Part shown: piece after piece, positions 1 through 7,939 of the stretch
How positions within the stretch are numbered: position 1 is the first letter of the stretch
How the letters are laid out: each line of letters begins with the position of its first letter
Source of the DNA: Robertmurraya korlensis NBRC 107688
GTDB lineage: Bacteria > Bacillota > Bacilli > Bacillales > Cytobacillaceae
Reading direction: 5' to 3'
Assembly (NCBI RefSeq): GCF_001591645.1
Contig: NZ_BCVH01000017.1
Span: 30,596 to 94,595, forward strand
Length of the DNA: 64,000 nucleotides
The notes under the pieces: model-generated
Database searches by the model: none
Told to the model about the DNA's origin: nothing
What the model saw: the letters and a program-made list of their open reading frames with translations, nothing else
Made by a program: the position numbers and the translations under genes

Positions 1-47
1 AAAATTTCGAAACAAAAGGAAAAAATTGTAGTTAGGAGAATATTTTG

Positions 48-974
48 ATGAAGGTTGTCCAGAATATCGCTGAATTAATCGGGGAAACCCCTTTACTTAA
101 ATTAAACCGTTTGGCACCTAAAACGGGTGCTTCCGTCTATTTAAAACTTGAATTTTTTAATCCTAGTAAAAGCGTCAAGGATCGCGCTGCGTTTAACATG
201 ATTGATTCCGCTGAAAAGAACGGATTATTAAAGAAGGGTGCTACTATTATTGAGCCGACAAGTGGCAACACAGGAATTGGACTAGCAATGAATGCCGCAG
301 CAAGAGGGTACCGTTCGATTTTAGTCATGCCAGATACTATGACAAAGGAACGAATCAATCTATTAAAGGCATACGGGGCTGAGGTTGTTTTAACACCTGG
401 TGATGAAAAAATGCCTGGATCCATAAAAAAGGCACAGGAGCTGGCAAAAGAAATACCTAATAGTTATTTACCTATGCAATTTGAAAATGAAGCAAACCCA
501 GATGCGCACAGACACTCTACTGCTCTAGAAATTGTTGCTGCTATGAATGAATTAGGAAAACCACTTTCGGCTTTTGTAGCTACAGCTGGAACAGGAGGAA
601 CGATAACGGGAACAGGTGAAGTGTTAAAAGAGCATTATTCACATTTACAAGTTCATGTTGTAGAACCTGCAGGCTCACCGGTACTTTCTGGGGGCGAACC
701 TGGTAAGCATAAACTCGTAGGAACGAGTCCAGGATTTATTCCTGACATACTTAACCAAGATGTATACGACCATATTCATAAGATCACTGATGAGGATGCA
801 TACACAATCACCCGGAGATTGGCTAGTGAAGAAGGAATATTAGTTGGACCATCCTCTGGTGCCGCCTGTTTTGCTGCCATTGAAGTTGCTAAAACCCTAG
901 GACCTGATGACATTGTCGTGTGTATTGCATGTGACACAGGGGAAAGATATCTTTCTAGTGACTTGTTCTCATAA
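48..974 (+). CDS. ytkP: Cysteine synthase-like PLP enzyme (YtkP family)
   Basis: Fold-type II PLP enzyme of the CysK/CysM family, 308 residues. In this family O-acetylserine (or a similar activated serine) reacts with sulfide. The PLP lysine is Lys44 in NPSKSVKDR, the substrate-binding Asn loop TSGNTG is at 71-76, and the phosphate-binding loop GTGGT is at 181-185. Start: ATG at 48 sits nine bases after AGGAG (34-38); a TTG at 45 is the alternative. The active-site loop reads NPSKSVKDR where housekeeping CysK has NPSGSVKDR, and STALEI replaces the usual TTGPEI, so it is probably the divergent YtkP paralogue and its substrate is uncertain. It stands alone and is followed by a terminator. Confidence 0.85.
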   Translation: MKVVQNIAELIGETPLLKLNRLAPKTGASVYLKLEFFNPSKSVKDRAAFNMIDSAEKNGLLKKGATIIEPTSGNTGIGLAMNAAARGYRSILVMPDTMTKERINLLKAYGAEVVLTPGDEKMPGSIKKAQELAKEIPNSYLPMQFENEANPDAHRHSTALEIVAAMNELGKPLSAFVATAGTGGTITGTGEVLKEHYSHLQVHVVEPAGSPVLSGGEPGKHKLVGTSPGFIPDILNQDVYDHIHKITDEDAYTITRRLASEEGILVGPSSGAACFAAIEVAKTLGPDDIVVCIACDTGERYLSSDLFS

Positions 975-986
975 AAATTTATTAAG

Positions 987-1014
987 AAGGCTGCCCTAGA
1001 GGACAGCCTTTTTT
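987..1014 (+). terminator. Rho-independent terminator after the cysteine synthase-like gene
   Basis: An inverted repeat (left arm AAGGCTGCCC, right arm GGACAGCCTT, one mismatch) is followed by TTTT. It lies between converging genes; the T-run favours the + strand. Confidence 0.8.
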
Positions 1015-1016
1015 CG

Positions 1017-1871
1017 TTACAAAAGTGTTCCGCATTCCTTTTCTATTTCGTCCTTGATCAACTGCTGAAGCTTTTTCGTTACAGCCCCAGGAATTCCTGC
1101 AGAGATTTTTTTCTCCTCTACTTCTACAATTGGTGTTACCTCAACCGTAGTTCCTGACAAAAATACTTCATCTGCAAGTAAAAGTTCTTCAAGGGTGAAT
1201 TCTTTTTCTTCAAAAGGGATCTGATTTTGTTCACATACTTGCTTCACTTTTTGCCTTGTGATTCCATTTAAAATCAAGTTGTTTGCTGGATGAGTGATTA
1301 CTGTACCATTTTTCACAATTGATACATTGGATGAACTGCCTTCTGTTACAATCTCCCCTCGATGTTGAATGGCCTCAAAGCAACCAGCTTCGACTGCTTT
1401 TTGCTTTGCAAGAAGATTCCCTAGTAAGTTCAGACTCTTTATATCACATCGTAGCCAACGAATATCTTCAATAAATATTGTCTTTACCCCTTCTTCCATA
1501 CTTCCCACTGGACGATCAACGTTTCTCGTATAAGCAACGAAAGTCGGGGTTACATTGGAAGGAAAGGCATGATTACGTGGAGATGCACCCCTAGTAAATT
1601 GCATATAAACAATTCCATTCGTCAGTTCATTTTTCTCAATAAGACGGTTTAGCTTTTCTTCCAATTCAGACGTACCGTAGGGTATTTGGATGCTTATCTT
1701 TTCCGCACTTTCCTTCAATCGATGTAAGTGCTCCTTTGCCGTAAACATTTTTCCATTATATACACGTATTACTTCATAGACACCATCGCCAAACTGGTAG
1801 CCACGATCCTCTATATCGACACTTGCAAGGGCACGCTCTACTATCTCTCCATCAACAATAACGTAATCCAT
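1017..1871 (-). CDS. dat: D-amino-acid transaminase
   Basis: Class IV PLP aminotransferase, 284 residues, that interconverts D-alanine and 2-oxoglutarate with pyruvate and D-glutamate, supplying D-amino acids for peptidoglycan. Visible family features are the GYQFGDGVYEV motif at about 24-34, RGASPRNH at about 94-101 (the arginine and histidine bind the substrate carboxylate in Bacillus D-AAT), the PLP lysine Lys145 in CDIKSLNLLGN, and TEGSSSN further on. These match the D-amino-acid enzyme rather than branched-chain IlvE, which is longer. It lies just downstream of the dipeptidase gene, 24 bases away, and probably shares its transcript. Confidence 0.92.
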   Translation of the reverse strand: MDYVIVDGEIVERALASVDIEDRGYQFGDGVYEVIRVYNGKMFTAKEHLHRLKESAEKISIQIPYGTSELEEKLNRLIEKNELTNGIVYMQFTRGASPRNHAFPSNVTPTFVAYTRNVDRPVGSMEEGVKTIFIEDIRWLRCDIKSLNLLGNLLAKQKAVEAGCFEAIQHRGEIVTEGSSSNVSIVKNGTVITHPANNLILNGITRQKVKQVCEQNQIPFEEKEFTLEELLLADEVFLSGTTVEVTPIVEVEEKKISAGIPGAVTKKLQQLIKDEIEKECGTLL

Positions 1872-1895
1872 TCCAACACTCCCTTTGACCTTTAT

Positions 1896-3308
1896 TTATT
1901 TAGCTAGTTCATAAATCGCCTGAGCATATATCGCTGTAGCCTTGAATAAATCCTCTACAACCATATACTCATCCTTCTGGTGAGCCACATCCGGTCGACC
2001 AGGAAATAACGGGCCAAAGGCAACCCCTGATTTCAATGAACGTGCATAGGTTCCCCCACCAATAGCCATCAGCTCCGCCTTCTCACCCGTTTGTTCCTCA
2101 TATACCTTTTTCAACGTTTGAATGAGAAAATCCTTTTCATCAACGTGATGGGGTTTCGAGTCTGATAAATTTTGAACCTCGAATCCATTTTCATGTAAAA
2201 CAGGGGCCAGTTTTTTCTGAATTTGGTCAAGAGTAGCTGTGACTGGGTAACGAAGATTGATTCCTAACATTCCACCAGTTCCTTTTGTAAAGGAAAGTTT
2301 TCCAACGTTCAACGTAATATCCCCTGAAATATCGTCTGTATAAGCAATTCCCAACTGTTTTCCACGACTATCATTGTAAAAATATGTTTGAATAAAGGAG
2401 AAATACTGTTTCGCCTCACCACTTAGCTGTAATTTATTTAGAAAAGCTGCAAGTAGTATACCGGCATTTTTTCCAAGATCAGGTTCCATTCCATGCACGG
2501 ATACTCCTTCTAGCTCTAAAACGAGTTCTCCTTTATCAACAAAGTATTTTCCTTTTAGCTGTTGCTCATCAAGAAAGGTTTGAAACTCTTGGATAATATG
2601 TGTTTCTTCTTGATTCGTATGTAAGGCAACCTTGGCGAAGTCAGGAACCATATTATAGCGCCTGCCTGCTTGAAACGATAGAATGGTGGTTCCACTATGA
2701 TCCTCAGTTTGGCTACTCTTTTGAACAATATCAAAATCTGAGATTCCTTTTTCAGCAAATATAATCGGGAAATCTGCATCTGGTGCAAACCCAAAAGTTG
2801 GCATTTCTTCATGTTCAAAATAATGATCCACACAACGCCAGTTACTTTCTTCATCCGTTCCGATAATCATTCGCACTCTTTTGGAAAGAGGTAATTGAAG
2901 TTCTTTTACAATTTTCATCGCGTAATAAGCTGCCATGGTTGGCCCCTTATCATCAATAGCACCACGAGCATATATGTTCCCGTCACGAATTTCTGCTGCA
3001 TACGGGTCACTTGCCCATCCATCACCTTCAGGAACAACGTCAACATGACAAAGAATTCCAACGCTCTCCGTTCCTTCTCCGAATTCTACATGCCCAGCAA
3101 GATTGCCAACGTTCTTGGTAGAAAATCCGTCTACCTTTCCAAGCTGAAGCATGTGGTCCAGTGCATCCTTTACCCCTTGTCCTAATGGTGCATCATCAGT
3201 AGCATTTTCTTCATCTAGCACGCTTTTGATTTGTAATAGCTTTCTGGTATCCTCTATTAATGATTCCTTTCTTTTCTCCACTTCCAAAACCCAATTTATA
3301 TTAGTCAC
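1896..3308 (-). CDS. pepV: Dipeptidase PepV (M20 family)
   Basis: Zinc-dependent M20 dipeptidase (YtjP in B. subtilis), 470 residues, cleaving N-terminal residues from dipeptides in the cytoplasm. Metal ligands by family alignment are His88 in CHVDVVPEGDGW, Asp119 in ARGAIDDKG, Glu154 next to the catalytic Glu153 in TDEESNW, Asp177 and His443 near the C-terminus. The start is GTG at 3306-3308, seven bases after a perfect AGGAGG (3316-3321); the reading frame stays open eight codons further upstream but without a ribosome site. The ribosome site overlaps the stop codon of the ythQ gene, so translation is probably coupled. Confidence 0.92.
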   Translation of the reverse strand: MTNINWVLEVEKRKESLIEDTRKLLQIKSVLDEENATDDAPLGQGVKDALDHMLQLGKVDGFSTKNVGNLAGHVEFGEGTESVGILCHVDVVPEGDGWASDPYAAEIRDGNIYARGAIDDKGPTMAAYYAMKIVKELQLPLSKRVRMIIGTDEESNWRCVDHYFEHEEMPTFGFAPDADFPIIFAEKGISDFDIVQKSSQTEDHSGTTILSFQAGRRYNMVPDFAKVALHTNQEETHIIQEFQTFLDEQQLKGKYFVDKGELVLELEGVSVHGMEPDLGKNAGILLAAFLNKLQLSGEAKQYFSFIQTYFYNDSRGKQLGIAYTDDISGDITLNVGKLSFTKGTGGMLGINLRYPVTATLDQIQKKLAPVLHENGFEVQNLSDSKPHHVDEKDFLIQTLKKVYEEQTGEKAELMAIGGGTYARSLKSGVAFGPLFPGRPDVAHQKDEYMVVEDLFKATAIYAQAIYELAK

Positions 3309-3319
3309 GAATAATCCTC

Positions 3320-4492
3320 CTAAAAATCCCAATCTACTTGACTTAAATAATATATCCCAGTGCTTGAAAAAACAACCGTAATGACAACTGCTATAAGGAA
3401 CAAACTATTTACTGCTTTCCGTTTCCCTTCGTAATACCCTGGATGTTCTTTATACTTCCCAACGAGTGGATGAGAAGCAGTAATTTTTTCCCAACAGGCA
3501 TCAAGATACCAACGAATGATAAATAGAAAAGCAACAAAAAATAGGCCGACTAGCCAGATCGTTGGTGATACAATCATCGCTGATATGGTTACTCCGATAA
3601 ATTGAAAATACGAAAGAACATACGAGAAATTTCGTAGAAACACCTTCAAGAACAACTCGATAAATGCATGGCTCGCCGTCCTCTTTTTAAATAGTCTTTT
3701 AGAATGGCGAAACAATAACGGGTTCTTCCGAATAACAGGAGTTGTTTTTTCAATTGAAAAAGAAAATTGATAAATAAGGCCAATGTATCTTAGCCTCTCT
3801 TCTCTTTCAGTTATGAGTTCTTCATCAAAACGATTTATTCTACGAAGCTTATTAATCGATAAATACATCCCCAAAAAACCAGGAACCCAAACGATAAACC
3901 ATAGAAATGTCGCATAGTTTGTAACAGCCCAAATAACTAATTGTGTGATCCAACTACCTATCACAAACACAAAAAATAAGAATAGAAGTCCTATGTATTT
4001 TTGCTTAATCCTACTCAACTGCTGTTTTCCATACATCAGTAATATCTTAAAGTGTAATAGGTAGAAAAAATACACTAAGATATTCTCTAGCTTCAGTTCA
4101 AAATGGACAATTAAAAAAGGGAGTAACACACAGAGTAACAGAAGCAAAGAGACCGTTTGAGTGATAACGGTTAAAAAATAGCTCCATATCTTCATTCGTA
4201 AAAAGAGGTGCTTATTTTTTATTAAAAATACTTTATCAGCCTCTTCTATAAATGTTCGATAATTTCCGAACCAAGTGAAAACATAACCAACCAAAAAAAC
4301 GAGTTCAACAGGAATAGGTACAATCCAATTTGGAACTTCCATCCACCAGGAACGATACATACCAACACCAATCGCTATCGATGGAAGGATTATATAAAGA
4401 AGGATGGTCCAATCGGCTACACTTTTTATAACCCCATATTGAAACTTCCATTCCCTTAAGATTCTTGTAGAAAATAGCGAAAACCCATTCAT
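3320..4492 (-). CDS. ythQ: ABC exporter membrane subunit YthQ (EcsB family)
   Basis: Polytopic membrane protein of 390 residues resembling EcsB/YthQ, the membrane partner of a Bacillus ABC transporter. Hydrophobic segments occur near residues 25-45, 55-75, 100-125, 130-150, 170-220, 290-330 and 365-385; no nucleotide-binding motif is present. Its ATG overlaps the stop of the ATPase gene by four bases (ATGA), so the two are translationally coupled. The transported substrate is unknown; EcsAB in B. subtilis influences secretion and intramembrane proteolysis. Confidence 0.85.
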   Translation of the reverse strand: MNGFSLFSTRILREWKFQYGVIKSVADWTILLYIILPSIAIGVGMYRSWWMEVPNWIVPIPVELVFLVGYVFTWFGNYRTFIEEADKVFLIKNKHLFLRMKIWSYFLTVITQTVSLLLLLCVLLPFLIVHFELKLENILVYFFYLLHFKILLMYGKQQLSRIKQKYIGLLFLFFVFVIGSWITQLVIWAVTNYATFLWFIVWVPGFLGMYLSINKLRRINRFDEELITEREERLRYIGLIYQFSFSIEKTTPVIRKNPLLFRHSKRLFKKRTASHAFIELFLKVFLRNFSYVLSYFQFIGVTISAMIVSPTIWLVGLFFVAFLFIIRWYLDACWEKITASHPLVGKYKEHPGYYEGKRKAVNSLFLIAVVITVVFSSTGIYYLSQVDWDF

Positions 4493-5199
4493 TCCAATTG
4501 CCCCTCAGCGATAAAATGAAAGCAATCAAATAATGAACCAGTAGGAAGCTTACAAATCTGCCTTATTTCCTCAAGTGTACCGTATGCTGCTATTCGACCC
4601 TTGTTCACCAATAAAAAGCGGTCACAAACCTTTTCAGCTGTATCAAGTACATGCGTCGACATGAGAATTCCTGCTCCCTTAGAGCGTTCTTCCTCGATTG
4701 ATGTGAGAAATAATTTCATAGCCATCGGATCTAATCCTATAAAAGGCTCATCTATAATATAGATTTGAGGATTGGTAACTAAAGCCAAAATTAACATTGC
4801 TTTTTGCTGCATCCCTTTTGAGAATGTTGCGGGTAAGGTATGTGCCACTTCAACTAGTTTATATTGTTCAAGCAACCGTTCAGCTTGTTGTTGATAGCGT
4901 GTTTGATCTAACCCCTCGACCGCTGCAATAAAATCCATATGTTCCCACAAAGTTAATTCATCATAAAAAATCGGTCTTTCTGGTAAATAGGAGTAGCGGC
5001 TGCCTTCTGGAAACTCAATCGTTCCATCCATATTTTTCATTAAACCCAAAATCGATTTAATCGTGGTGCTTTTTCCTGCACCATTTGGGCCAATAAGACC
5101 AATCAATTCTCCACTATTCAAGGAAAAGTGAATATCCTCAATAATTGAAGACCTTATTTCGTATTGTGCTTGATTTATATTAACTCTAAGTAATTCCAT
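4489..5199 (-). CDS. ythP: ABC exporter ATPase YthP (EcsA-like)
   Basis: ABC ATP-binding subunit, 236 residues. Walker A GPNGAGKST is at 37-45, a degenerate signature FSKGMQQ (canonical LSGGQ) at about 126-132, Walker B IYIIDEP at about 146-152 and a switch histidine in STHVLD. The second of two tandem ATGs is chosen because it lies six bases from AGGAGG; the first, at 5200-5202, is only three bases away. The signature is typical of EcsA-like exporters. It heads a likely ythP-ythQ-pepV-dat transcript. Confidence 0.87.
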   Translation of the reverse strand: MELLRVNINQAQYEIRSSIIEDIHFSLNSGELIGLIGPNGAGKSTTIKSILGLMKNMDGTIEFPEGSRYSYLPERPIFYDELTLWEHMDFIAAVEGLDQTRYQQQAERLLEQYKLVEVAHTLPATFSKGMQQKAMLILALVTNPQIYIIDEPFIGLDPMAMKLFLTSIEEERSKGAGILMSTHVLDTAEKVCDRFLLVNKGRIAAYGTLEEIRQICKLPTGSLFDCFHFIAEGQLE

Positions 5200-5274
5200 C
5201 ATCCACCTCCTATACTTGAGTACGGTAGATTATTGGAAAAAGTTTCAAAATAATAAGAATGTATTTATTTAAAG

Positions 5275-5311
5275 AAAAATGCTGTCCCTTTGAACTGGAC
5301 AGCATTTTTTT
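5275..5311 (-). terminator. Terminator of the M48/ankyrin gene
   Basis: A perfect stem (AATGCTGTCC against GGACAGCATT) with a nine-base loop and T-runs on both sides lies four bases past the stop codon at 5316. Confidence 0.85.
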
Positions 5312-5315
5312 AAGA

Positions 5316-6587
5316 TTACGGATTAAGGAGCTCCTGTAGTTCATCATATTCATATTCCAATGCATAATCATAGGCCGTATAGCCAGAGGCATCCTCGTAA
5401 TTTGGATCTGCCCCGTATTGTAATAAGAGCTTCACCATTTCAACATTCTCATTATAGGTAGCATCTATAAGCGGAGTCGAATCGTACGTATCTACTGTAT
5501 TAGGGTCCGCTCCGCTTTCTAGTAATAGAGCAGCTGCATCAAGCTGACCCGAATATACTGCCCAATGGAGAGCAGATGATCCCTCACTATCTACCTCATT
5601 CACGTCGGCACCATCATCTAAAAGAGTAGATATCGCTTCCGTATCATTTTCACTTGCGGCCTCCATTAAGGGTGTCGTGCCCTCGATTTCAAAAGCTTCC
5701 GAGAAGACATTGAACTTCTCTAATGCCTTGTAAGTCATATACACGCCGCCAGCAAATACAAGAGATAGCAATAGGGCTACGATTACTCCAATTACGATTC
5801 CTCTTTTCGGCTCTCTTAACGTCTCCACTTCTGTTTCAGAAAAGAATTTTTCCACTTCATAGATTCTTTTTGGCAAATGGGGATGTGTAGACAGCTTTTC
5901 ATTTAACCAAACAAAGAAGCCTGCTTCAGATTCAATTTGTCTCATATATGACTCTTTGTTGACCTTTTTATAAAGCTCTTTCCCGATTGCTAAAATGGTC
6001 AGAGCATTTTTGGATGCTGCGAGTGAACCTGAGTAATAGGTTGCGTAACGGTCACATGTGTATTCACAAGCTCGTAAATACGCATCACCTAAAAAAGGTA
6101 CCCACATGGCTGGTAATAGAAGAAAATTCACCGTTACATGCTTCCTTTTTAAATGGGCAAATTCATGTGCAAGAACAAATAGTACTTCCTCTTCTGCATC
6201 TCTTTCGATTAGTTCAAATATCTCTGAATAAAGAACCACCATATTTCTTCCGAAAAATCTTGTGGCAAATGCATTTAATGTTCCTTGAGACTCAATCACA
6301 TACATTTGAGGAATCTTTTCTAGCCCCATTTGTGCGCCCATTTCTTGCGCCTTTTGAAAGAGCATGGGAAACTGTTCTTCACTTATTCGAACTCCATTTC
6401 TCCTAATACCTCCGATCATCAAACCATGGAAAAATATTGATAAAAGAACCATAATTATAATAATTCCAATACCTAGTATTGAGAAAACTAAAAATAGATA
6501 GGTTAAAATACTAAAAATTAAAACAAGTGCAAAATAGATATTCTCTTTGCGATGGACAAGCTGAGAGGGCAAATAAGTATTCATCAT
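5316..6587 (-). CDS. M48 family membrane metallopeptidase fused to ankyrin repeats
   Basis: A 423-residue fusion. Residues 17-60 hold two membrane segments. Next comes a zinc peptidase domain with HEFAH at 141-145 and a likely third ligand Glu175 in CEYTCDR, as in HtpX/Ste24 (M48) peptidases, plus the family's THPHLPKRI at about 234-242. A third membrane helix is at 264-286. Residues 300-423 form four ankyrin repeats (for example TPLMEAA, ALHWAVYSGQ, GADPNTVD, GADPNYED). By family precedent it degrades membrane proteins; the ankyrin part is presumably a protein-binding or substrate-selecting module. Start: ATG after AAGGA, with a second in-frame ATG next to it. It is a single-gene unit with its own terminator. 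Confidence 0.88.
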   Translation of the reverse strand: MMNTYLPSQLVHRKENIYFALVLIFSILTYLFLVFSILGIGIIIIMVLLSIFFHGLMIGGIRRNGVRISEEQFPMLFQKAQEMGAQMGLEKIPQMYVIESQGTLNAFATRFFGRNMVVLYSEIFELIERDAEEEVLFVLAHEFAHLKRKHVTVNFLLLPAMWVPFLGDAYLRACEYTCDRYATYYSGSLAASKNALTILAIGKELYKKVNKESYMRQIESEAGFFVWLNEKLSTHPHLPKRIYEVEKFFSETEVETLREPKRGIVIGVIVALLLSLVFAGGVYMTYKALEKFNVFSEAFEIEGTTPLMEAASENDTEAISTLLDDGADVNEVDSEGSSALHWAVYSGQLDAAALLLESGADPNTVDTYDSTPLIDATYNENVEMVKLLLQYGADPNYEDASGYTAYDYALEYEYDELQELLNP

Positions 6588-6935
6588 GTGTCATTCCTTT
6601 CAAATTATTATTGTCCTATTTTTGCAAAAATCAAATTTTATTATCATAACTGGTATGACTTTAGCCATAGAATGTAACAGCAGCAAGAAAAAGGAGGGGT
6701 ATCTTAAAGAAAAGATTACCATTTTATTAAATTATTGTGTAAAAGTAGAAATTATCTGTAAATAAGAGTACAATAATCTACAAGAAAAGACATGATCATT
6801 TAGTCAGCTTTTCATCACTATGTAAAGGGGTTGTCTAGGGAAAAGAAGCTTACATACATTTGGAGAGTCATCTTCAAGAAGTCGTCCGTTGTAGCTATTT
6901 GCCAAAGGTTTGAAAAAAGGATAGGGAGTGGTTTT
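6588..6935. other. Intergenic region between divergent genes
   Basis: About 350 bases, AT-rich. An open frame runs upstream of ytzE from 6831 but has no ribosome site, and the real ytzE start is at 6936. Promoters for both genes should lie here. TACAAT at about 6771 is a possible -10 for ytzE, but I see no convincing -35. Confidence 0.4.
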
Positions 6936-7157
6936 TTGAAACCTTCGACTAACCGGATGTTAAACCGTATCAAATCCATCTACATGTTTATTAATAACCA
7001 TGGAATTGTCACGACGCAAGAGCTTGTGGAGGAATTTGGTATCACTCCTCGAACGATCCAGAGAGATCTAAATGTTTTAGCTTACAATGACCTAGTCGAA
7101 AGTCCAAGTCGTGGAAAATGGACAACAACCGAAAAAAAGGTAAAAATATCATCTTAA
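6936..7157 (+). CDS. ytzE: Small DeoR-type HTH regulator YtzE
   Basis: A 73-residue protein consisting almost only of a DeoR-type winged helix-turn-helix (TTQELVEEFGITPRTIQRDL, then LAYNDLV). The C-terminal sugar-phosphate sensor of full DeoR proteins is missing. The start is TTG at 6936-6938, seven bases after GGGAG (6924-6928), which gives the length of B. subtilis YtzE. The DNA target and signal are unknown. It converges on ytzG with a shared terminator region between. Confidence 0.8.
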   Translation: MKPSTNRMLNRIKSIYMFINNHGIVTTQELVEEFGITPRTIQRDLNVLAYNDLVESPSRGKWTTTEKKVKISS

Positions 7158-7164
7158 ATGACGG

Positions 7165-7199
7165 TTCGCCCTTTCCTAATCGAAAGGGCGAATTCTTTT
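7165..7199 (+). terminator. Terminator after ytzE
   Basis: A perfect 11-bp stem (TTCGCCCTTTC / GAAAGGGCGAA) with a six-base loop, then AATTCTTTTA. It lies between convergent ytzE and ytzG. Confidence 0.75.
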
Positions 7200-7917
7200 A
7201 TTTCACTTCATAATTAATTAACTCTTCTAATTCTTCATCCGTTAACTCTCGATATTCCCCTAACTCTAAAGTCTCATCAAGCTTTAGAGGACCCATTGAC
7301 AATCTTTTTAAGTAGACTACTCTTTTTCCTACTGCTTCAAACATTCGTTTTACTTGATGAAATTTCCCTTCCGTAATCGTTAACTCAATGTCCGATGTCA
7401 TTCCCGATTTTAAAATCGTTAAATGTGCTGGCTTCGTCAGATACCCATCATCAAGTGTGACTCCCTTTTGAAAAGCTTCCCCATCGTCACTAGTGACCAT
7501 TCCTTCAATAACAGCAAAGTAGGTTTTCGGCACGTGTTTCTTTGGGGATAACAAACGATGCGATAACTGTCCATCGTTTGTTATCAACAAGAGTCCTTCT
7601 GTATCCTTATCTAGTCGCCCTACTGGAAACGGCTCAAACACTTGATCTTCGTATTCAAGTAAATCGATTACAGTCTCATCGTGGTTATCCTCCGTTGCTG
7701 ATATAACCCCAGGAGGTTTGTTCATCATTAAATAAACAAACTCCTTGTATTCGACCACTTCCCCATTTAACGTAACAACATCCTTGTCTGGGTCAATATG
7801 TTGCTTTGAATCTTTTATTACTTTTTCGTTCACGATGACTGCGCCGTCTTTTAATAATTTTTTTACATCTTTTCTACTTCCATAGCCTAAATTGGCTAGC
7901 ATTTTATCAATACGCAA
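7198..7917 (-). CDS. ytzG: RsuA-family rRNA pseudouridine synthase (YtzG)
   Basis: A 239-residue pseudouridine synthase with an N-terminal S4 RNA-binding domain (about 1-55) and an RsuA/RluB/RluE catalytic domain. The catalytic aspartate is Asp103 in GRLDKDTEGLLL, and KPPG is at 67-70. It is predicted to isomerise a uridine in small-subunit rRNA. The start is TTG at 7915-7917, six bases after GGGAGG; an upstream in-frame TTG lies before the ribosome site itself. It follows murJ by 22 bases, so the two are probably co-transcribed. Confidence 0.87.
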   Translation of the reverse strand: MRIDKMLANLGYGSRKDVKKLLKDGAVIVNEKVIKDSKQHIDPDKDVVTLNGEVVEYKEFVYLMMNKPPGVISATEDNHDETVIDLLEYEDQVFEPFPVGRLDKDTEGLLLITNDGQLSHRLLSPKKHVPKTYFAVIEGMVTSDDGEAFQKGVTLDDGYLTKPAHLTILKSGMTSDIELTITEGKFHQVKRMFEAVGKRVVYLKRLSMGPLKLDETLELGEYRELTDEELEELINYEVK

Positions 7918-7939
7918 TTGTTTCCCTCCCAATGGAGTC

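Noticed and set aside
5987..6406. A 139-codon open frame on the + strand opposite the M48 peptidase gene
   Set aside because: It lies wholly antisense to a well-supported gene, has no ribosome site and encodes a low-complexity, unfamiliar protein.
6831..6935. N-terminal extension of ytzE
   Set aside because: No ribosome site before the upstream TTG; a good site precedes TTG 6936 and gives the normal family length.
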